A stretch of 64,000 nucleotides of DNA from JACCTI01 sp038237435 (lineage in GTDB: Bacteria; Verrucomicrobiota; Verrucomicrobiia; Chthoniobacterales; UBA10450). Under the pieces are notes generated by a model, which saw nothing but the letters and a program-made list of their open reading frames with translations, ran no database searches and had not been told where the DNA came from. The stretch covers positions 397,408-461,407 of the forward strand of contig JBBRYT010000001.1 of the NCBI GenBank assembly GCA_038237435.1, in the 5' to 3' direction. A program made the translations under genes and the position numbers. This document shows, piece by piece, positions 1 through 8,923 of the stretch; the first letter of the stretch is position 1, and each line of letters starts with the position of its first letter.

Positions 1-951
1 GGTAAACGGCTTCCCGTGCTTGCCGGCACGTTGCTGCCGGAAAATGGCCGAGCCGCGCGAGGTCAGGCGGATAATCAGCGCCACCAACAACATCGGAAGA
101 GCGAGAATGATCAGCGCCAGAGCGGCGCCGATGCGGTCGATCGTTCCTTTGATTAAAAGGGCCCACGAAACTTCCGGCGTTGAACGAAAGACGAGCATTG
201 GCCTTCCACCGAAGGCGTCGAAGTCCGGCTTCGCGATGGAAGTCTGAATAAAATCCGCTACCAGCCAGGCTGGCACGCCTTCGACCTCGCAGGCACCGAT
301 CGCCTGCTCCACTCGATTCAACTGCGTGTGACCCGCCGCGAAAATTGCACGGGTCACCGAATGTTTGTGCAGTGCTTCCACCAGATCGGAAATCGGCTGG
401 TGCTCGATATCGATTCTCTCCGCAATGACCATCAGGAGCTTCTGCTCGGAGGTGAAGGATTCTTCCAAAACCGCGATGTCGCGCGGCGTCCCTGCCAGAA
501 GAATGCGCTCGCGCAATTCGCCCCGCCGCGCGCGCCGGCGCACGCTCGCGACGATGATTCGCTCTTTAATTAGAAGGACGAGCGTCGCGAAAATAATAAA
601 GAGCAACGCGAGCGAACGGCTGATTAGCGGCAGTCGCAAGAAAATGACGCAGCCGCTCACCACGATGCTCAGATAAACCATGGCCTGCACGATTTGCCGA
701 AATGACTTCCACTTTGTCTTTGTTAACGGCGACTGATAGAACCCTTGTAAGTCGAGCAAAATTGGACCGAAGGCCATCACCACCACGATCAACCAATGAT
801 AATTGGAAAAGGGATCGACACCTTCATCGAGGTTGAACCACCGCGTGCTGTAGAGCCGCAGGGTATGGGTGCCGAACAAGGTCAGGGCGAGCAGAAACGA
901 ATCGCAGATCTGCTGGAGCTGCGTGTTGATTTCCTGTCGGCGCGTAATCAT
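1..951 (-). CDS. polyprenyl glycosylphosphotransferase (WbaP/ExoY-like sugar transferase), C-terminus cut by the window edge
   Basis: Membrane enzyme that would move a sugar-1-phosphate onto undecaprenyl phosphate to begin exopolysaccharide or O-antigen synthesis. The open frame gives 317 codons and runs off the left edge. The ATG at 951 follows an in-frame stop. The N-terminal 130 residues hold four likely membrane segments (TLFGTHTLRL, YHWLIVVVMAFGPILL, MVYLSIVVSGCVIFL, LALLFIIFATLVLL). A Rossmann-like CoA-binding region follows, starting ELRERILLAGTPRD. The last residues (GTIDRIGAALALIIL, then SAIFRQQRAGKHGKPF) match the start of the bacterial sugar transferase domain, whose catalytic part lies outside the window. 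It is divergent from aroD across 46 bases. The family call is firm; the sugar is unknown. Confidence 0.85.
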   Translation of the reverse strand, partial: MITRRQEINTQLQQICDSFLLALTLFGTHTLRLYSTRWFNLDEGVDPFSNYHWLIVVVMAFGPILLDLQGFYQSPLTKTKWKSFRQIVQAMVYLSIVVSGCVIFLRLPLISRSLALLFIIFATLVLLIKERIIVASVRRRARRGELRERILLAGTPRDIAVLEESFTSEQKLLMVIAERIDIEHQPISDLVEALHKHSVTRAIFAAGHTQLNRVEQAIGACEVEGVPAWLVADFIQTSIAKPDFDAFGGRPMLVFRSTPEVSWALLIKGTIDRIGAALALIILALPMLLVALIIRLTSRGSAIFRQQRAGKHGKPFT

Positions 952-997
952 CGGGATGCGTCAGGGTCGCATTCTAGCAAAACACCGCCACTATAGC

Positions 998-1681
998 ATG
1001 ACTGCGGTCCGCAGGACGAAAAACCGCCGCCGCAATCAGCTGGTCGCAGTCATTTTTTCTCCGGCGGATCTGCATCGGGCCAGCACCCTCCGACAACCGC
1101 CTGATCTTTTCGAGCTACGCCTCGACGCACTCAGTCACGTGCTGCCGGAAACGGAAAAATTTATCCGCAAGCTCTCCGCGCCTTTCATCATCACCGCACG
1201 TCACTCCGCGGAAGGCGGCTTAAACAGTCTTTCCCCCGCCCGCCGCCGCGATCTTTTGCTGCGCTATTTGCCGCAGGCGCGCTATGTCGACGTCGAACTG
1301 CGCGCCGCCGCTGAATTGCGCCCAGTCCTGGAAATGGCCGCGGCCCACCGCGTTCGCCGGATCATTTCCGTGCATGATTTTTACCGCACGCCTAACGAGT
1401 CAGAATTAAAAACGCTTTTCAAATCCGCGAAGGCCTTGCATCCCGACATTTTCAAAATCGTCACTCGCACTGATCAAGAAGAAGATGCCGCGCGCCTCCT
1501 TCGTTTTTTCGAGGCGAACAAAAAACGTTTGCCTATTAGCGCCATGGGCACCGGGGCGATTGGACGCGAGATCAGGATCACACTTGCGCGGCGTGGCTCC
1601 GTCCTGAATTACGCCCACCTCGGCACTCATCAGGTAGACGGGCAACTTTCGCTCGCGGAACTGCGGCGCATCGTCCGCTGA
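998..1681 (+). CDS. aroD: type I 3-dehydroquinate dehydratase
   Basis: Shikimate pathway enzyme converting 3-dehydroquinate to 3-dehydroshikimate through a Schiff base. The 227-residue product is the usual length for the type I family. Motifs visible are FELRLDAL near the N-terminus (substrate-binding Glu/Arg), ISVHDF with the catalytic histidine, FKIVT with the Schiff-base lysine, and SAMGTGAIGREIR near the C-terminus. I chose the ATG at 998 because upstream in-frame codons lie inside the divergent sugar transferase gene. A copy of the dispersed CCTAACGAGT motif lies within the gene at 1391 and encodes Pro-Asn-Glu-Ser just after the HDF motif. Confidence 0.88.
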   Translation: MTAVRRTKNRRRNQLVAVIFSPADLHRASTLRQPPDLFELRLDALSHVLPETEKFIRKLSAPFIITARHSAEGGLNSLSPARRRDLLLRYLPQARYVDVELRAAAELRPVLEMAAAHRVRRIISVHDFYRTPNESELKTLFKSAKALHPDIFKIVTRTDQEEDAARLLRFFEANKKRLPISAMGTGAIGREIRITLARRGSVLNYAHLGTHQVDGQLSLAELRRIVR

Positions 1682-1722
1682 TTTTGCAGCGTATATTGCA
1701 TTGGAGTTAGATCACCAATGCA

Positions 1723-2352
1723 ATGAGCGAACCCATTTCTTTGCCCCAGACCGTGCCGGTCATGCCGTTGCCAGGCGCGGTGCTTTTTCCTCACGCGCTC
1801 CTGCCACTTTACATTTTCGAACCGCGCTATCGCGAAATGCTCGGCCATGCCCTCGCGCACGATCGAATGTTTTGCGTCGCGCTCCTCAAAAGCAAACGAA
1901 CCGATTGGCGATCGCCCGAAGATTTCAATCACATCGCGACCGCTGGATTGGTGCGCGCTTGCGTCGACCGCGGCGACGGGACTTCCAATCTTATTTTGCA
2001 GGGACTGCAACGAGTCCGCTTCGTTGGTTTCGATCAGGAAAAACCTTTCCCCATCGCGGAAGTCGAACCGCTTGAATCCGACGACGGTTCATCGGTGCAA
2101 ATTCAGGCGCTCGGCGAAAGGGTGCTCGAACTCTATCGAAAACTGCGGAACGACGGCCGGAGGTTGCCCGCGAAAGTCGATAGTTACCTTTCGGAGTTGA
2201 GCGATCCGGAAATGTTGGCCGATTTGATGGCAGCAACGTTCATCACCGACCCGTTACGTCGCCAGGAGTTGCTCGAGGAGTTGGCGATCGATCGCCGATT
2301 GCGCCTGGTGATCGAATATCTGCGCGACGAAACAGGACACGCCGCGGCTTAA
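1723..2352 (+). CDS. LON peptidase N-terminal (substrate-binding) domain protein
   Basis: Stand-alone LON N-domain protein of 209 residues with no AAA+ or protease part. The opening VPVMPLPGAVLFPHALLPLY, then IFEPRYREML, is characteristic, and the C-terminal helical part (LADLMAATFITDPLRRQELLEE) matches the helical half of the domain. Such proteins are common and functionally poorly defined; a role in substrate recognition or protein quality control is inference from the fold. It lies 41 bases after aroD on the same strand and could be co-transcribed with it. It converges with the dGTPase gene. Confidence 0.8.
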   Translation: MSEPISLPQTVPVMPLPGAVLFPHALLPLYIFEPRYREMLGHALAHDRMFCVALLKSKRTDWRSPEDFNHIATAGLVRACVDRGDGTSNLILQGLQRVRFVGFDQEKPFPIAEVEPLESDDGSSVQIQALGERVLELYRKLRNDGRRLPAKVDSYLSELSDPEMLADLMAATFITDPLRRQELLEELAIDRRLRLVIEYLRDETGHAAA

Positions 2353-2384
2353 CGAGACCTGGCGCGTTTCGATACGTTTCTTTT

Positions 2385-3515
2385 TCACGATGCTGAAATG
2401 CGCGCGTGCTCTTCCAGCAAATAGCGATCGGTCATGCCAGCGATGTAATCACACACTGTCCGATGCAAACCTTCGCCTTCGATTCGTCGTGTGGCCGCAT
2501 CGCCTAACAAGTCCGGCGATTGCACGTAAGCTTGAAAGACGGTGCGCAACATTTCGCAGGCGCGCTGGTTCACCTCCGCCACGCGCGGATGGTAATAGAC
2601 GTTCTTATACAAGAAGCGCCGCAATTCGTTATTCGCCCGTGCACGATCATCGCTGTAGCGGATCAGCTTGCGTTGCTGCTGCCGCACTTCATCCGCGCTT
2701 GAAACTCCCGCGGCCGCGATCGTCGCCGCGCTGCAACTCACGACATCGCGCACCTGCACATCGATGATGTCGCGAATGATCAGCTTGTGCAGTTCCGGCT
2801 CGCGCGCATCGCCATAACGCTGCGAAACATTGGCATGGCTCTGCCGCCAGACTTCGACTTCGTCCAATTGACCAACCGAGAGAATTGCAAAATCGAGCGC
2901 GTCATCCAGATCATGGCTGTAATAAGTAATCTCGTCCGCGATGTCCGCGATCTGCGCTTCCAAAGTCGGACGCGTCTCCAGCTTGCGATGTTTCTGCAAA
3001 CCTTCCCGCACGTCGAAAGTTAAATTCAGCCCGGGAAATTCTGGATAAACTTCCTCGAGCAATTCCACTACCCGCAGACTTTGTTCGTTATGCTCAAACC
3101 CGCCGTGACCTTGCATGCACTCGGCCAACATCTCTTCCCCGGAATGCCCGAAAGGCGAATGGCCGAGGTCGTGTGCGAGCGCGATCGCTTCCGCCAAATC
3201 CTCATTCAAGGAAAGCGCGCGCGCGATCGTGCGGCTTATCGACGCCACTTCAATCGTGTGGGTCAAACGCGTCCGCAAATGATCGCCCGTCCCGTTTAAG
3301 AAAACTTGCGTCTTGTATTCCAGTCGGCGAAAAGCGCGAGCGTGAATGATCCGGGCCCGATCGCGTTGAAACTCCGTCCGATAGGCGTGCGACGTCTGCG
3401 CATATTTTCGGCCGCGCGATTCGCCCGACTTCTGCGCGAACGGCGCCAGCACGCGCGCTTCATCCGCTTCCATTTGTTCACGCGTCTTCCAGCCTGCGCG
3501 TGAAGTCGTTGCCAC
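2385..3515 (-). CDS. deoxyguanosinetriphosphate triphosphohydrolase-like protein (HD domain)
   Basis: HD-superfamily dNTP triphosphohydrolase, 376 residues, acting in nucleotide pool control. The N-terminus holds the family signature (SHAYRTEFQRDRARIIHARAFRRLEYKTQVF). It is followed by the metal-binding HD site in RLTHTIEVASI and AIALAHDLGHSPFGHSGEEML, and the downstream aspartate in IADEITYYSHDLDDALD. The length fits the non-E. coli subgroup usually annotated as dgt-like, so substrate preference for dGTP is not established. An unusual TAACAAGT variant of the dispersed motif lies at about 2503 near the 3' end. Confidence 0.88.
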   Translation of the reverse strand: MATTSRAGWKTREQMEADEARVLAPFAQKSGESRGRKYAQTSHAYRTEFQRDRARIIHARAFRRLEYKTQVFLNGTGDHLRTRLTHTIEVASISRTIARALSLNEDLAEAIALAHDLGHSPFGHSGEEMLAECMQGHGGFEHNEQSLRVVELLEEVYPEFPGLNLTFDVREGLQKHRKLETRPTLEAQIADIADEITYYSHDLDDALDFAILSVGQLDEVEVWRQSHANVSQRYGDAREPELHKLIIRDIIDVQVRDVVSCSAATIAAAGVSSADEVRQQQRKLIRYSDDRARANNELRRFLYKNVYYHPRVAEVNQRACEMLRTVFQAYVQSPDLLGDAATRRIEGEGLHRTVCDYIAGMTDRYLLEEHARISAS

Positions 3516-3635
3516 AAGAAAAAGTATCCGCGTCTGCGTCGCGTTGGCCAGTTTTCATTACTGCCAGCATCTGCTTTCGGTGATCGCGCTCGTCTGTTTG
3601 TTTTCGGACAATCGCTCGGCTTCGACTTCGTTAGG

Positions 3636-3956
3636 CTACTTTAATTGCTCGCGTAAGACTTTCTCCGCCGCGCGGTTTTGCGCGCGCAGCGTGAGCAGAT
3701 CAAAAAGCGCGAGCAACAACGCCAGGATGGTCAGCCATCCGCACGCCATCCAAAACAAGATGAAACGAAGCAGATGGTGATTTGGATTCAGCACTTCCCG
3801 CAAAAAAGTCGCCCCGCCCAACACCATCAGGAGCGCTAGAAGCACAACGGCCAGCATGACGCGCCGCCGCGTTTTTTGATCGCGCACCATTCCGCGCGCC
3901 GCATGCGCGGCGAACGAGACCGGCCGGAGTTCTTTTTCCTGCGGCCGATGTTCCAT
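3636..3956 (-). CDS. small membrane protein with two transmembrane segments, function unknown
   Basis: A 106-residue protein with a basic N-terminal half (HRPQEKELRPVSF, QKTRRRV) followed by two hydrophobic helices (VMLAVVLLALLMVLGGATFL and LLRFILFWMACGWLTILALL), ending in a charged tail rich in Arg and Glu. I do not recognise a family. It lies just downstream of pdhC, on the same strand, 14 bases beyond its stop, so it is probably the last gene of that operon. A motif copy (CCTAACGAGTG, 3959) fills the gap between the two genes. Confidence 0.6.
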   Translation of the reverse strand: MEHRPQEKELRPVSFAAHAARGMVRDQKTRRRVMLAVVLLALLMVLGGATFLREVLNPNHHLLRFILFWMACGWLTILALLLALFDLLTLRAQNRAAEKVLREQLK

Positions 3957-3969
3957 GGCCTAACGAGTG

Positions 3970-5265
3970 CTAGATCAGCAGCAGCGTCGGATTTTCCAGG
4001 AGGCGGCGCAACTCTTTCAGATAATCCGCGCCGAGCGCGCCATCGATCACTCGATGATCGCAGCTCATGCAGATGGCCATGCGATGACCAGCGACGATTT
4101 GATCGCAATCGTCGATCACCGCGCGTTTGGAAACGGCGCCGATCGCAAGAATAAATCCCTGCGGGGGATTGATGATGGCGGAAAATGAGTCGATGCCGTA
4201 ACCGCCGAGGTTCGAGACAGTAAATGTACCGCCTTGAAATTCTTCCGGCTTCATCCGCTTGTGGCGCGCGCGATGCGCCAGGTCCTTCACTGCTTCGCTA
4301 ATTTCGCGCAGTGATTTCTTCTGCGCCGCCCTAACGACTGGTGTGACGAGGCCGTCTTCAATCGCCACCGCGATTGCGAGATCGACATCTTGATATTGAA
4401 CGATCGCGTCGTCATCGAACGAAGCGTTCACCTTCGGAACTTTCACCGCGGCATCGACTGATGCTTTCAGAATGAAATCGTTCACGGTGATTTTCGCCGT
4501 GTCGCTGCCTTCGCCACCCGCTTTTAATTCGGCGCGCGCGGTCATGAGCGGGCCCGCATCGATTTCGATGTTCAAATAGAAATGCGGAACCGGACCTTTG
4601 CTTTCGACTAAACGTTGGGCAATAACCTTGCGCATTCCGCTCAATTGAATGCGTGCGCCTTCGCCTGGTCTCACACTTGGCGCGAGCGATTTTTTCTGTG
4701 GCGCTTTCGATTGCGATTTTATCACTGCGTGCACATCGGTGCTCGTGATTCGCCCCTCATCTCCAGTGCCTTTGACCTGCGAAACATCGAGGCCTGCTTG
4801 TGCAGCCAAACGGCGCGCGAGGGGCGAGGCCTTCACTCGCACTTCGTCGCCTTCAGCTCTTTGCGGCGGCGGTGCTTTGGCTTCTTTTTTTGCCGCAGGT
4901 TTCTTTTCCGTTTCCGGCGGAGCGGTTTCTTTTTTCTGCTCCTTTGCCGGATCAGGTTTTTCTGTTTCCGCTTTCGGTTTATCTTTCGGCGCTTCTTCTT
5001 TCTTTTCTTCCGTTACTGGCGCGGCTTCGCCTTCCTCGCCGATGAACGCGATCTTCTGTCCGACTTCTACCTTGCCGCCTTCGTCGATATAAATTTCCGT
5101 CAGTACGCCGTCCTCCGGCGATTCCCATTCCATGGTCGCTTTGTCAGTTTCGATTTCGGCGATGACTTCCCCCGTCGTGACTTTGTCGCCCTTCTTCTTC
5201 TTCCACGCGACGAGCGTCCCCTCCGTCATCGTGTCGCTCAGCTTCGGCATTTGGATTTCGGGCAT
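3970..5265 (-). CDS. pdhC: pyruvate dehydrogenase complex E2, dihydrolipoamide acetyltransferase
   Basis: E2 core of the pyruvate dehydrogenase complex, moving acetyl groups from lipoyl-lysine to CoA. Of 431 residues, about 1-80 form one lipoyl domain with the modified lysine in ETDKATMEWESP. About 85-140 are a Lys/Glu/Pro/Ala-rich linker. About 146-182 form the peripheral-subunit binding domain (KASPLARRLAAQAGLDVSQV). The rest is the catalytic domain, ending in SCDHRVIDGALG with the catalytic His near 404 and Asp near 408. It is third in the pdhA-pdhB-pdhC operon, starting 13 bases after pdhB. No E3 (lpd) gene is in the window. Confidence 0.93.
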   Translation of the reverse strand: MPEIQMPKLSDTMTEGTLVAWKKKKGDKVTTGEVIAEIETDKATMEWESPEDGVLTEIYIDEGGKVEVGQKIAFIGEEGEAAPVTEEKKEEAPKDKPKAETEKPDPAKEQKKETAPPETEKKPAAKKEAKAPPPQRAEGDEVRVKASPLARRLAAQAGLDVSQVKGTGDEGRITSTDVHAVIKSQSKAPQKKSLAPSVRPGEGARIQLSGMRKVIAQRLVESKGPVPHFYLNIEIDAGPLMTARAELKAGGEGSDTAKITVNDFILKASVDAAVKVPKVNASFDDDAIVQYQDVDLAIAVAIEDGLVTPVVRAAQKKSLREISEAVKDLAHRARHKRMKPEEFQGGTFTVSNLGGYGIDSFSAIINPPQGFILAIGAVSKRAVIDDCDQIVAGHRMAICMSCDHRVIDGALGADYLKELRRLLENPTLLLI

Positions 5266-5278
5266 GGCGAATTACTCG

Positions 5279-6271
5279 TTAGGCGCCACAGACTTTCTTC
5301 ACCGCGGCGATAATTTTCTCCGTGCTCGGCAGGACAGCTTTTTCCAAGCGTTCGTTATATGGCATCGGAACATCTTCCTGTGATACGCGAGCGATCGGAG
5401 CGTCCAGCTCATCGAAGATTTCGTTTTGGATGCGATAGCAAATCTCCGCGCCGATTCCGCAATATGGCCGGTCTTGTTCGGCGATCACGACGCGATGCGT
5501 TTTCGCGATTGAGTTGAAAATCGCCTTCTCGTCGAGCGGCTTGATCGAACGCAGATCGAGCACTTCCGCATTGATCTCTTCCTTGGCGAGCGCTTCCGCG
5601 GCGGCCAGCGCCATGGGCACAGTTTGCGCGTAGCAAATGATGGTGACGTCGTCGCCTTCGCGTTTCACCTCTGCCTCTCCTAACGGGATCAGCAATTCTG
5701 TCTCCGCCGGCTCGATCATTCCCTTCGAGCTATAAAGCATCTCGCACTCTAGTACTAGAACTGGATTGTTGTCGCGCACGGCGGTCTTCAACAAACCCTT
5801 CGCATCGCGCGGCGTGGCCGGTGTGCAAATTTTCAGGCCGGGGAAATTTGCGTACAAACATTCCGTCGCGTGCGAGTGCGTCGCGCCGAGTTGGTGCGCC
5901 GGTCCGTTCGGTCCGCGGAAGGTGATCGGGATATTGAATTGTCCACCCGACATCGTGAGCATGTTGGGCGCGTTGTTCACCACCTGATCGAACGCGACTA
6001 ACGAGAAGCTGAAGGTCATGAATTCGACGATCGGCCGCAAGCCCACCATGGCGGCGCCGACACCCATGCCGGCGAAACCATTTTCGCTGATCGGCGTATC
6101 GATGATTCGTTTCGCACCGAAGCGGTCGAGCAAGCCCTGGCTCACTTTGTAAGCTCCGTTGTATTGCGCGACTTCTTCGCCCATTAGGAACACATTCGGA
6201 TCGCGTTCCAATTCTTCCGTGAGCGCTTCGTTCAGCGCCTGCCGGTAAGTGATCTCGCGCATCTCGCTCAT
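5279..6271 (-). CDS. pdhB: pyruvate dehydrogenase E1 component, beta subunit
   Basis: Beta subunit of the thiamine-diphosphate E1 heterotetramer, 330 residues, usual length. It opens MREITYRQALNEALTEELER and contains the transketolase-like pyrimidine domain (VFLMGEEVAQYNGAYKVSQG, the Glu that activates the cofactor; TPISENGFAGMGVGAAM). It ends with the transketolase C-terminal domain (VIAEQDRPYCGIGAEI). The start overlaps the pdhA stop as ATGA, indicating translational coupling and equal subunit output. Its own stop codon is the TAA of a dispersed GCCTAACGAGT motif (5274-5284). Confidence 0.94.
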   Translation of the reverse strand: MSEMREITYRQALNEALTEELERDPNVFLMGEEVAQYNGAYKVSQGLLDRFGAKRIIDTPISENGFAGMGVGAAMVGLRPIVEFMTFSFSLVAFDQVVNNAPNMLTMSGGQFNIPITFRGPNGPAHQLGATHSHATECLYANFPGLKICTPATPRDAKGLLKTAVRDNNPVLVLECEMLYSSKGMIEPAETELLIPLGEAEVKREGDDVTIICYAQTVPMALAAAEALAKEEINAEVLDLRSIKPLDEKAIFNSIAKTHRVVIAEQDRPYCGIGAEICYRIQNEIFDELDAPIARVSQEDVPMPYNERLEKAVLPSTEKIIAAVKKVCGA

Positions 6272-7233
6272 GCCACGTAAGTGTAATCGTAGAGCCGTTC
6301 GAGCGGCGGCTCCGGACTTTCTTCGGCGAATTTTACGCTCAGGAGAGCGGTTTCTTTCGCTTTCTTATCCATGACGTCGAACTGCTCGTGCGTCAGTTTT
6401 TCCTCGCGGGTAAGCTGCGCCCGCAATCGCGTGATCGGATCGTCCATGCGATATTTTTCCAGCTGTTCTTTCGTTCGATAACTCGCCGGATCGGACATGG
6501 AGTGACCTCGATAACGATAGGTGTGGATTTCGACAAAGGCTGGATGCGGATCTTTGCGAATCGACTCAACGATCTCACTGAGTTTGTCGCGCACTTCGCG
6601 AAAGTTCATCCCGTCAAGGACCGTCCCGGGAATATCGTAACCCTCCGCGCGTTCGACGATTTCCTTGAGTGAAGTGGAACGCTCAACCGACGTCCCCATG
6701 GCGAAAAGGTTGTTCTCGCAGATGAAAATGACAGGAAGTTTGTAGAGCCCGGCGAGATTGAGCGCTTCGTGAAAGGCGCCCTGGTTAATCGCACCGTCGC
6801 CGAAGAAACAAAGTGTGACGCGATCCTCTTCGCGATATTTGCAGGCGAAGGCGAGACCGCAGGCGAGCGGTACGTGTGCGCCAACAATGGCGTGCCCGCC
6901 GTACATGTGATGTTCCTTGTCGAAGTAATGCATCGAACCACCAAGACCGCGCGAGCAGCCGGTGGCTTTTCCGAACAACTCCGCCATGCAAGCGTCGGCC
7001 GTCGTTCCGCGGGCGAGCGCATGGGCGTGATCGCGATAAGCCGTGATCAAGTAGTCGTTAGGCCGAGTGGCCGCCACGGCGCCGACCACGACCGCCTCTT
7101 GTCCAATGTAAAGGTGACAAAAGCCGCCGATCTTCTGCGCTTGATACTGTTGACTGGCGCGTTCTTCGAAACGCCGAATCAACAGCATGAGCGAGAGCAT
7201 CTCGACTTCGTCGCGTTGCTCCGGCGGCTGCAT
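6268..7233 (-). CDS. pdhA: pyruvate dehydrogenase E1 component, alpha subunit
   Basis: Alpha subunit of E1, 321 residues. Recognised by CHLYIGQEAVVVGA near the N-terminus and the thiamine-diphosphate/Mg motif GDGAINQGAFHEALNLAGL, followed by LPVIFICENN. The phosphorylation-loop-like region YRYRGHSMSDPASYR is conserved as in other bacterial and mitochondrial E1 alpha chains. First gene of the pdhA-pdhB-pdhC operon. It follows the DUF6580 membrane gene on the same strand by only 7 bases, so that gene may share the transcript. Confidence 0.94.
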   Translation of the reverse strand: MQPPEQRDEVEMLSLMLLIRRFEERASQQYQAQKIGGFCHLYIGQEAVVVGAVAATRPNDYLITAYRDHAHALARGTTADACMAELFGKATGCSRGLGGSMHYFDKEHHMYGGHAIVGAHVPLACGLAFACKYREEDRVTLCFFGDGAINQGAFHEALNLAGLYKLPVIFICENNLFAMGTSVERSTSLKEIVERAEGYDIPGTVLDGMNFREVRDKLSEIVESIRKDPHPAFVEIHTYRYRGHSMSDPASYRTKEQLEKYRMDDPITRLRAQLTREEKLTHEQFDVMDKKAKETALLSVKFAEESPEPPLERLYDYTYVA

Positions 7234-7240
7234 GGCCGGT

Positions 7241-7828
7241 TTATGCAGGGCGAGGCAGAGCCGCGGCGGAGCGGGAAGGTTGCGGGCTTCGTTCGAAACT
7301 CATGCAAACAACGAAGACGGCGGTGAAGAAAAGATCACTCAGGAGCGAATTACGGAAGAACATCCAGGTCGGCGTTGCGCTGTATTGCGGCAAACCAGTC
7401 GTTAGACTTTGGATCAAGCCGGCAAAGTTTTTCAGGTAACCGGGATCGCTCAGCCACGAAAAAATATTCGTGACGACGTAGAAAATTAGCGAAGCCGCAA
7501 TCGAAGCAGGAAGCATTGTGGCCACGCGTGGCCGATCTTGCAGGAGCAAGCCAAGACAACCGACGAGCGCAAAGCCGAAGTAGTGCGACAAAACCTCGGG
7601 AGTGAAAAACGAGAAGTGATAATGCGCGTTAAGGACTATGTCCGAGATGAGAAGCGCGATCATCGGCACGGCGAATTTGTATTTCCGCGGGAAGTAAGCG
7701 GCGGCGCAAAGTGCAATCGCGGCCAGCGGCGCGAAATTAAGCAAGCCGATAGAGGTGGAATGGCCGTAGAGCCCGATGACAATTCGGTACCCGATGGCGG
7801 AAAGAATAAGAAAAAGCGCAGCGATCAT
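7241..7828 (-). CDS. DUF6580-like integral membrane protein
   Basis: Multi-pass membrane protein of about 195 residues. Hydrophobic segments run almost throughout: MIAALFLILSAIGYRIVIGL, FAPLAAIALCAAAYF, FAVPMIALLISDIVL, YFGFALVGCLGLLL, ASIAASLIFYVVTNIFSW and DLFFTAVFVVCMSF. The FAPLAAIAL core and the polar NAHYHFSFF segment fit the DUF6580 family; no biochemical role is known to me. I prefer the internal ATG at 7828 over one 13 codons upstream because the upstream residues are basic and non-conserved. It lies 7 bases before pdhA. Confidence 0.65.
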   Translation of the reverse strand: MIAALFLILSAIGYRIVIGLYGHSTSIGLLNFAPLAAIALCAAAYFPRKYKFAVPMIALLISDIVLNAHYHFSFFTPEVLSHYFGFALVGCLGLLLQDRPRVATMLPASIAASLIFYVVTNIFSWLSDPGYLKNFAGLIQSLTTGLPQYSATPTWMFFRNSLLSDLFFTAVFVVCMSFERSPQPSRSAAALPRPA

Positions 7829-7894
7829 CCGAGTGACTTTAGCGCGACTGCGCGATATGCAAAGCACATCTCGCGCGTCCGAAAAAGGCTGTCG

Positions 7895-8137
7895 TTAGGC
7901 CGCCTTGCGCGCCTTGTTTAGACGCGCTTTGCGGCGACGGGCCGCGTTCGGATGAATGATTCCGCGCTTGGCCGCTTTATCGACGGCGGAAATTAAATCA
8001 TTGATGCTATTCTGATCCGAGCCACCGGCTGCGACTTTCTTGTGCATACCGCGCAGACGGGTGAGGACGCTGCGATTGCGAAGAGTGCGGACAGCCGATT
8101 GGCGAGCGCGTTTGCCGGCAGATTTTGTGTTGGCCAT
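7895..8137 (-). CDS. rpsT: 30S ribosomal protein S20
   Basis: Primary 16S rRNA-binding protein, 80 residues, start MANTKSAGKRARQS typical of S20. A longer reading frame begins upstream but adds residues no S20 has, so the ATG at 8137 is chosen. The sequence is highly basic and helical (RRKARLNKARKAA at the C-terminus). The stop codon TAA is provided by a reverse-oriented dispersed motif (TCGTTAGGCC, 7892). Confidence 0.93.
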   Translation of the reverse strand: MANTKSAGKRARQSAVRTLRNRSVLTRLRGMHKKVAAGGSDQNSINDLISAVDKAAKRGIIHPNAARRRKARLNKARKAA

Positions 8138-8212
8138 GATGAAAATTTTTCGGGCGTGAAGGGTCACGGACAGCCGACACTTTGTCAACCGCGCGAAGCT
8201 GTCGCGCGAAAC

Positions 8213-8902
8213 TCAGGCCTTCTTCGCCAAACGCGCCGTCTTGGATTCGGCGCTCTTGTCGTTAGGCGGATTAGGTGACTTGGCGACCGGCTCGGACGGT
8301 CGGTTCTTTTCCACTGGCGCCTCGGGCACCGGGACCTGGTAAATCACGCGGGCCTTCGGAACCTTCGGCAACTTGTCTTGGACAACTTGGACGAGAGCGC
8401 CAATCGGTAGTTGGCTGTAGAGCGCGGCGACGTCTTGCGATTTCATGCGAATGCAGCCGTAACTGGCCGGCCGGCCGATGCGCCGCTCTTCCGGTGTACC
8501 GTGAATGTAAATGCAGCGGCTGAACGCGCGCGAAGTCGACGCTTCCAATCCACGTAACCAAATGATGCGCGTGATCACTGGGTCGCGGCCCGGGGCGTTC
8601 GGTTTCAGAATTTCGCCAGTGAACCGGCGATTATGGAAAACCGCGCCGATCGGTGCGTGATCCCCGATCTTTTGCGCGACCGCCATCGCGCCGACTGGCG
8701 TCGTCATTGTTCCGGAGCCGTCGCCGATTCCGAATTTCGAAGTGGAAACCGGATAGATCGCGATGCGCGCGTCGTTTTGCAGAAGCATAAGCTTCTGTTG
8801 TCGGACGCTGACGATGACGTGATTTTTTACTTCGGGCGTGTTCTGCGCGCGAAGGAATTCGCCTAACGAAAGGAAGGCTAACGAAAAAATCGCGAACCGC
8901 AT
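8213..8902 (-). CDS. secreted L,D-transpeptidase (YkuD domain)
   Basis: Peptidoglycan cross-linking or lipoprotein-attaching enzyme of the periplasm, 229 residues. The N-terminus is a signal peptide (MRFAIFSLAFLSLGEFLRAQ). The YkuD domain follows at about residues 27-165 (HVIVSVRQQKLMLLQNDARI; TPVGAMAV). The catalytic motif is complete: HGTPEERRIG, then SYGCIRM with the nucleophilic cysteine. A proline- and lysine-rich tail of about 45 residues ends the protein. The dispersed motif occurs twice here, at 8257 in the tail and 8862 in the signal peptide region. Confidence 0.88.
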   Translation of the reverse strand: MRFAIFSLAFLSLGEFLRAQNTPEVKNHVIVSVRQQKLMLLQNDARIAIYPVSTSKFGIGDGSGTMTTPVGAMAVAQKIGDHAPIGAVFHNRRFTGEILKPNAPGRDPVITRIIWLRGLEASTSRAFSRCIYIHGTPEERRIGRPASYGCIRMKSQDVAALYSQLPIGALVQVVQDKLPKVPKARVIYQVPVPEAPVEKNRPSEPVAKSPNPPNDKSAESKTARLAKKA

Positions 8903-8923
8903 TCCGATACAGTTACTCCTTTG

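Noticed and set aside
4615..5313. A 232-codon + strand frame rich in Phe and Arg opposite pdhC
   Set aside because: It is the antisense of the Lys/Glu/Pro/Ala-rich linker of E2; the composition is an artefact and pdhC motifs are complete.
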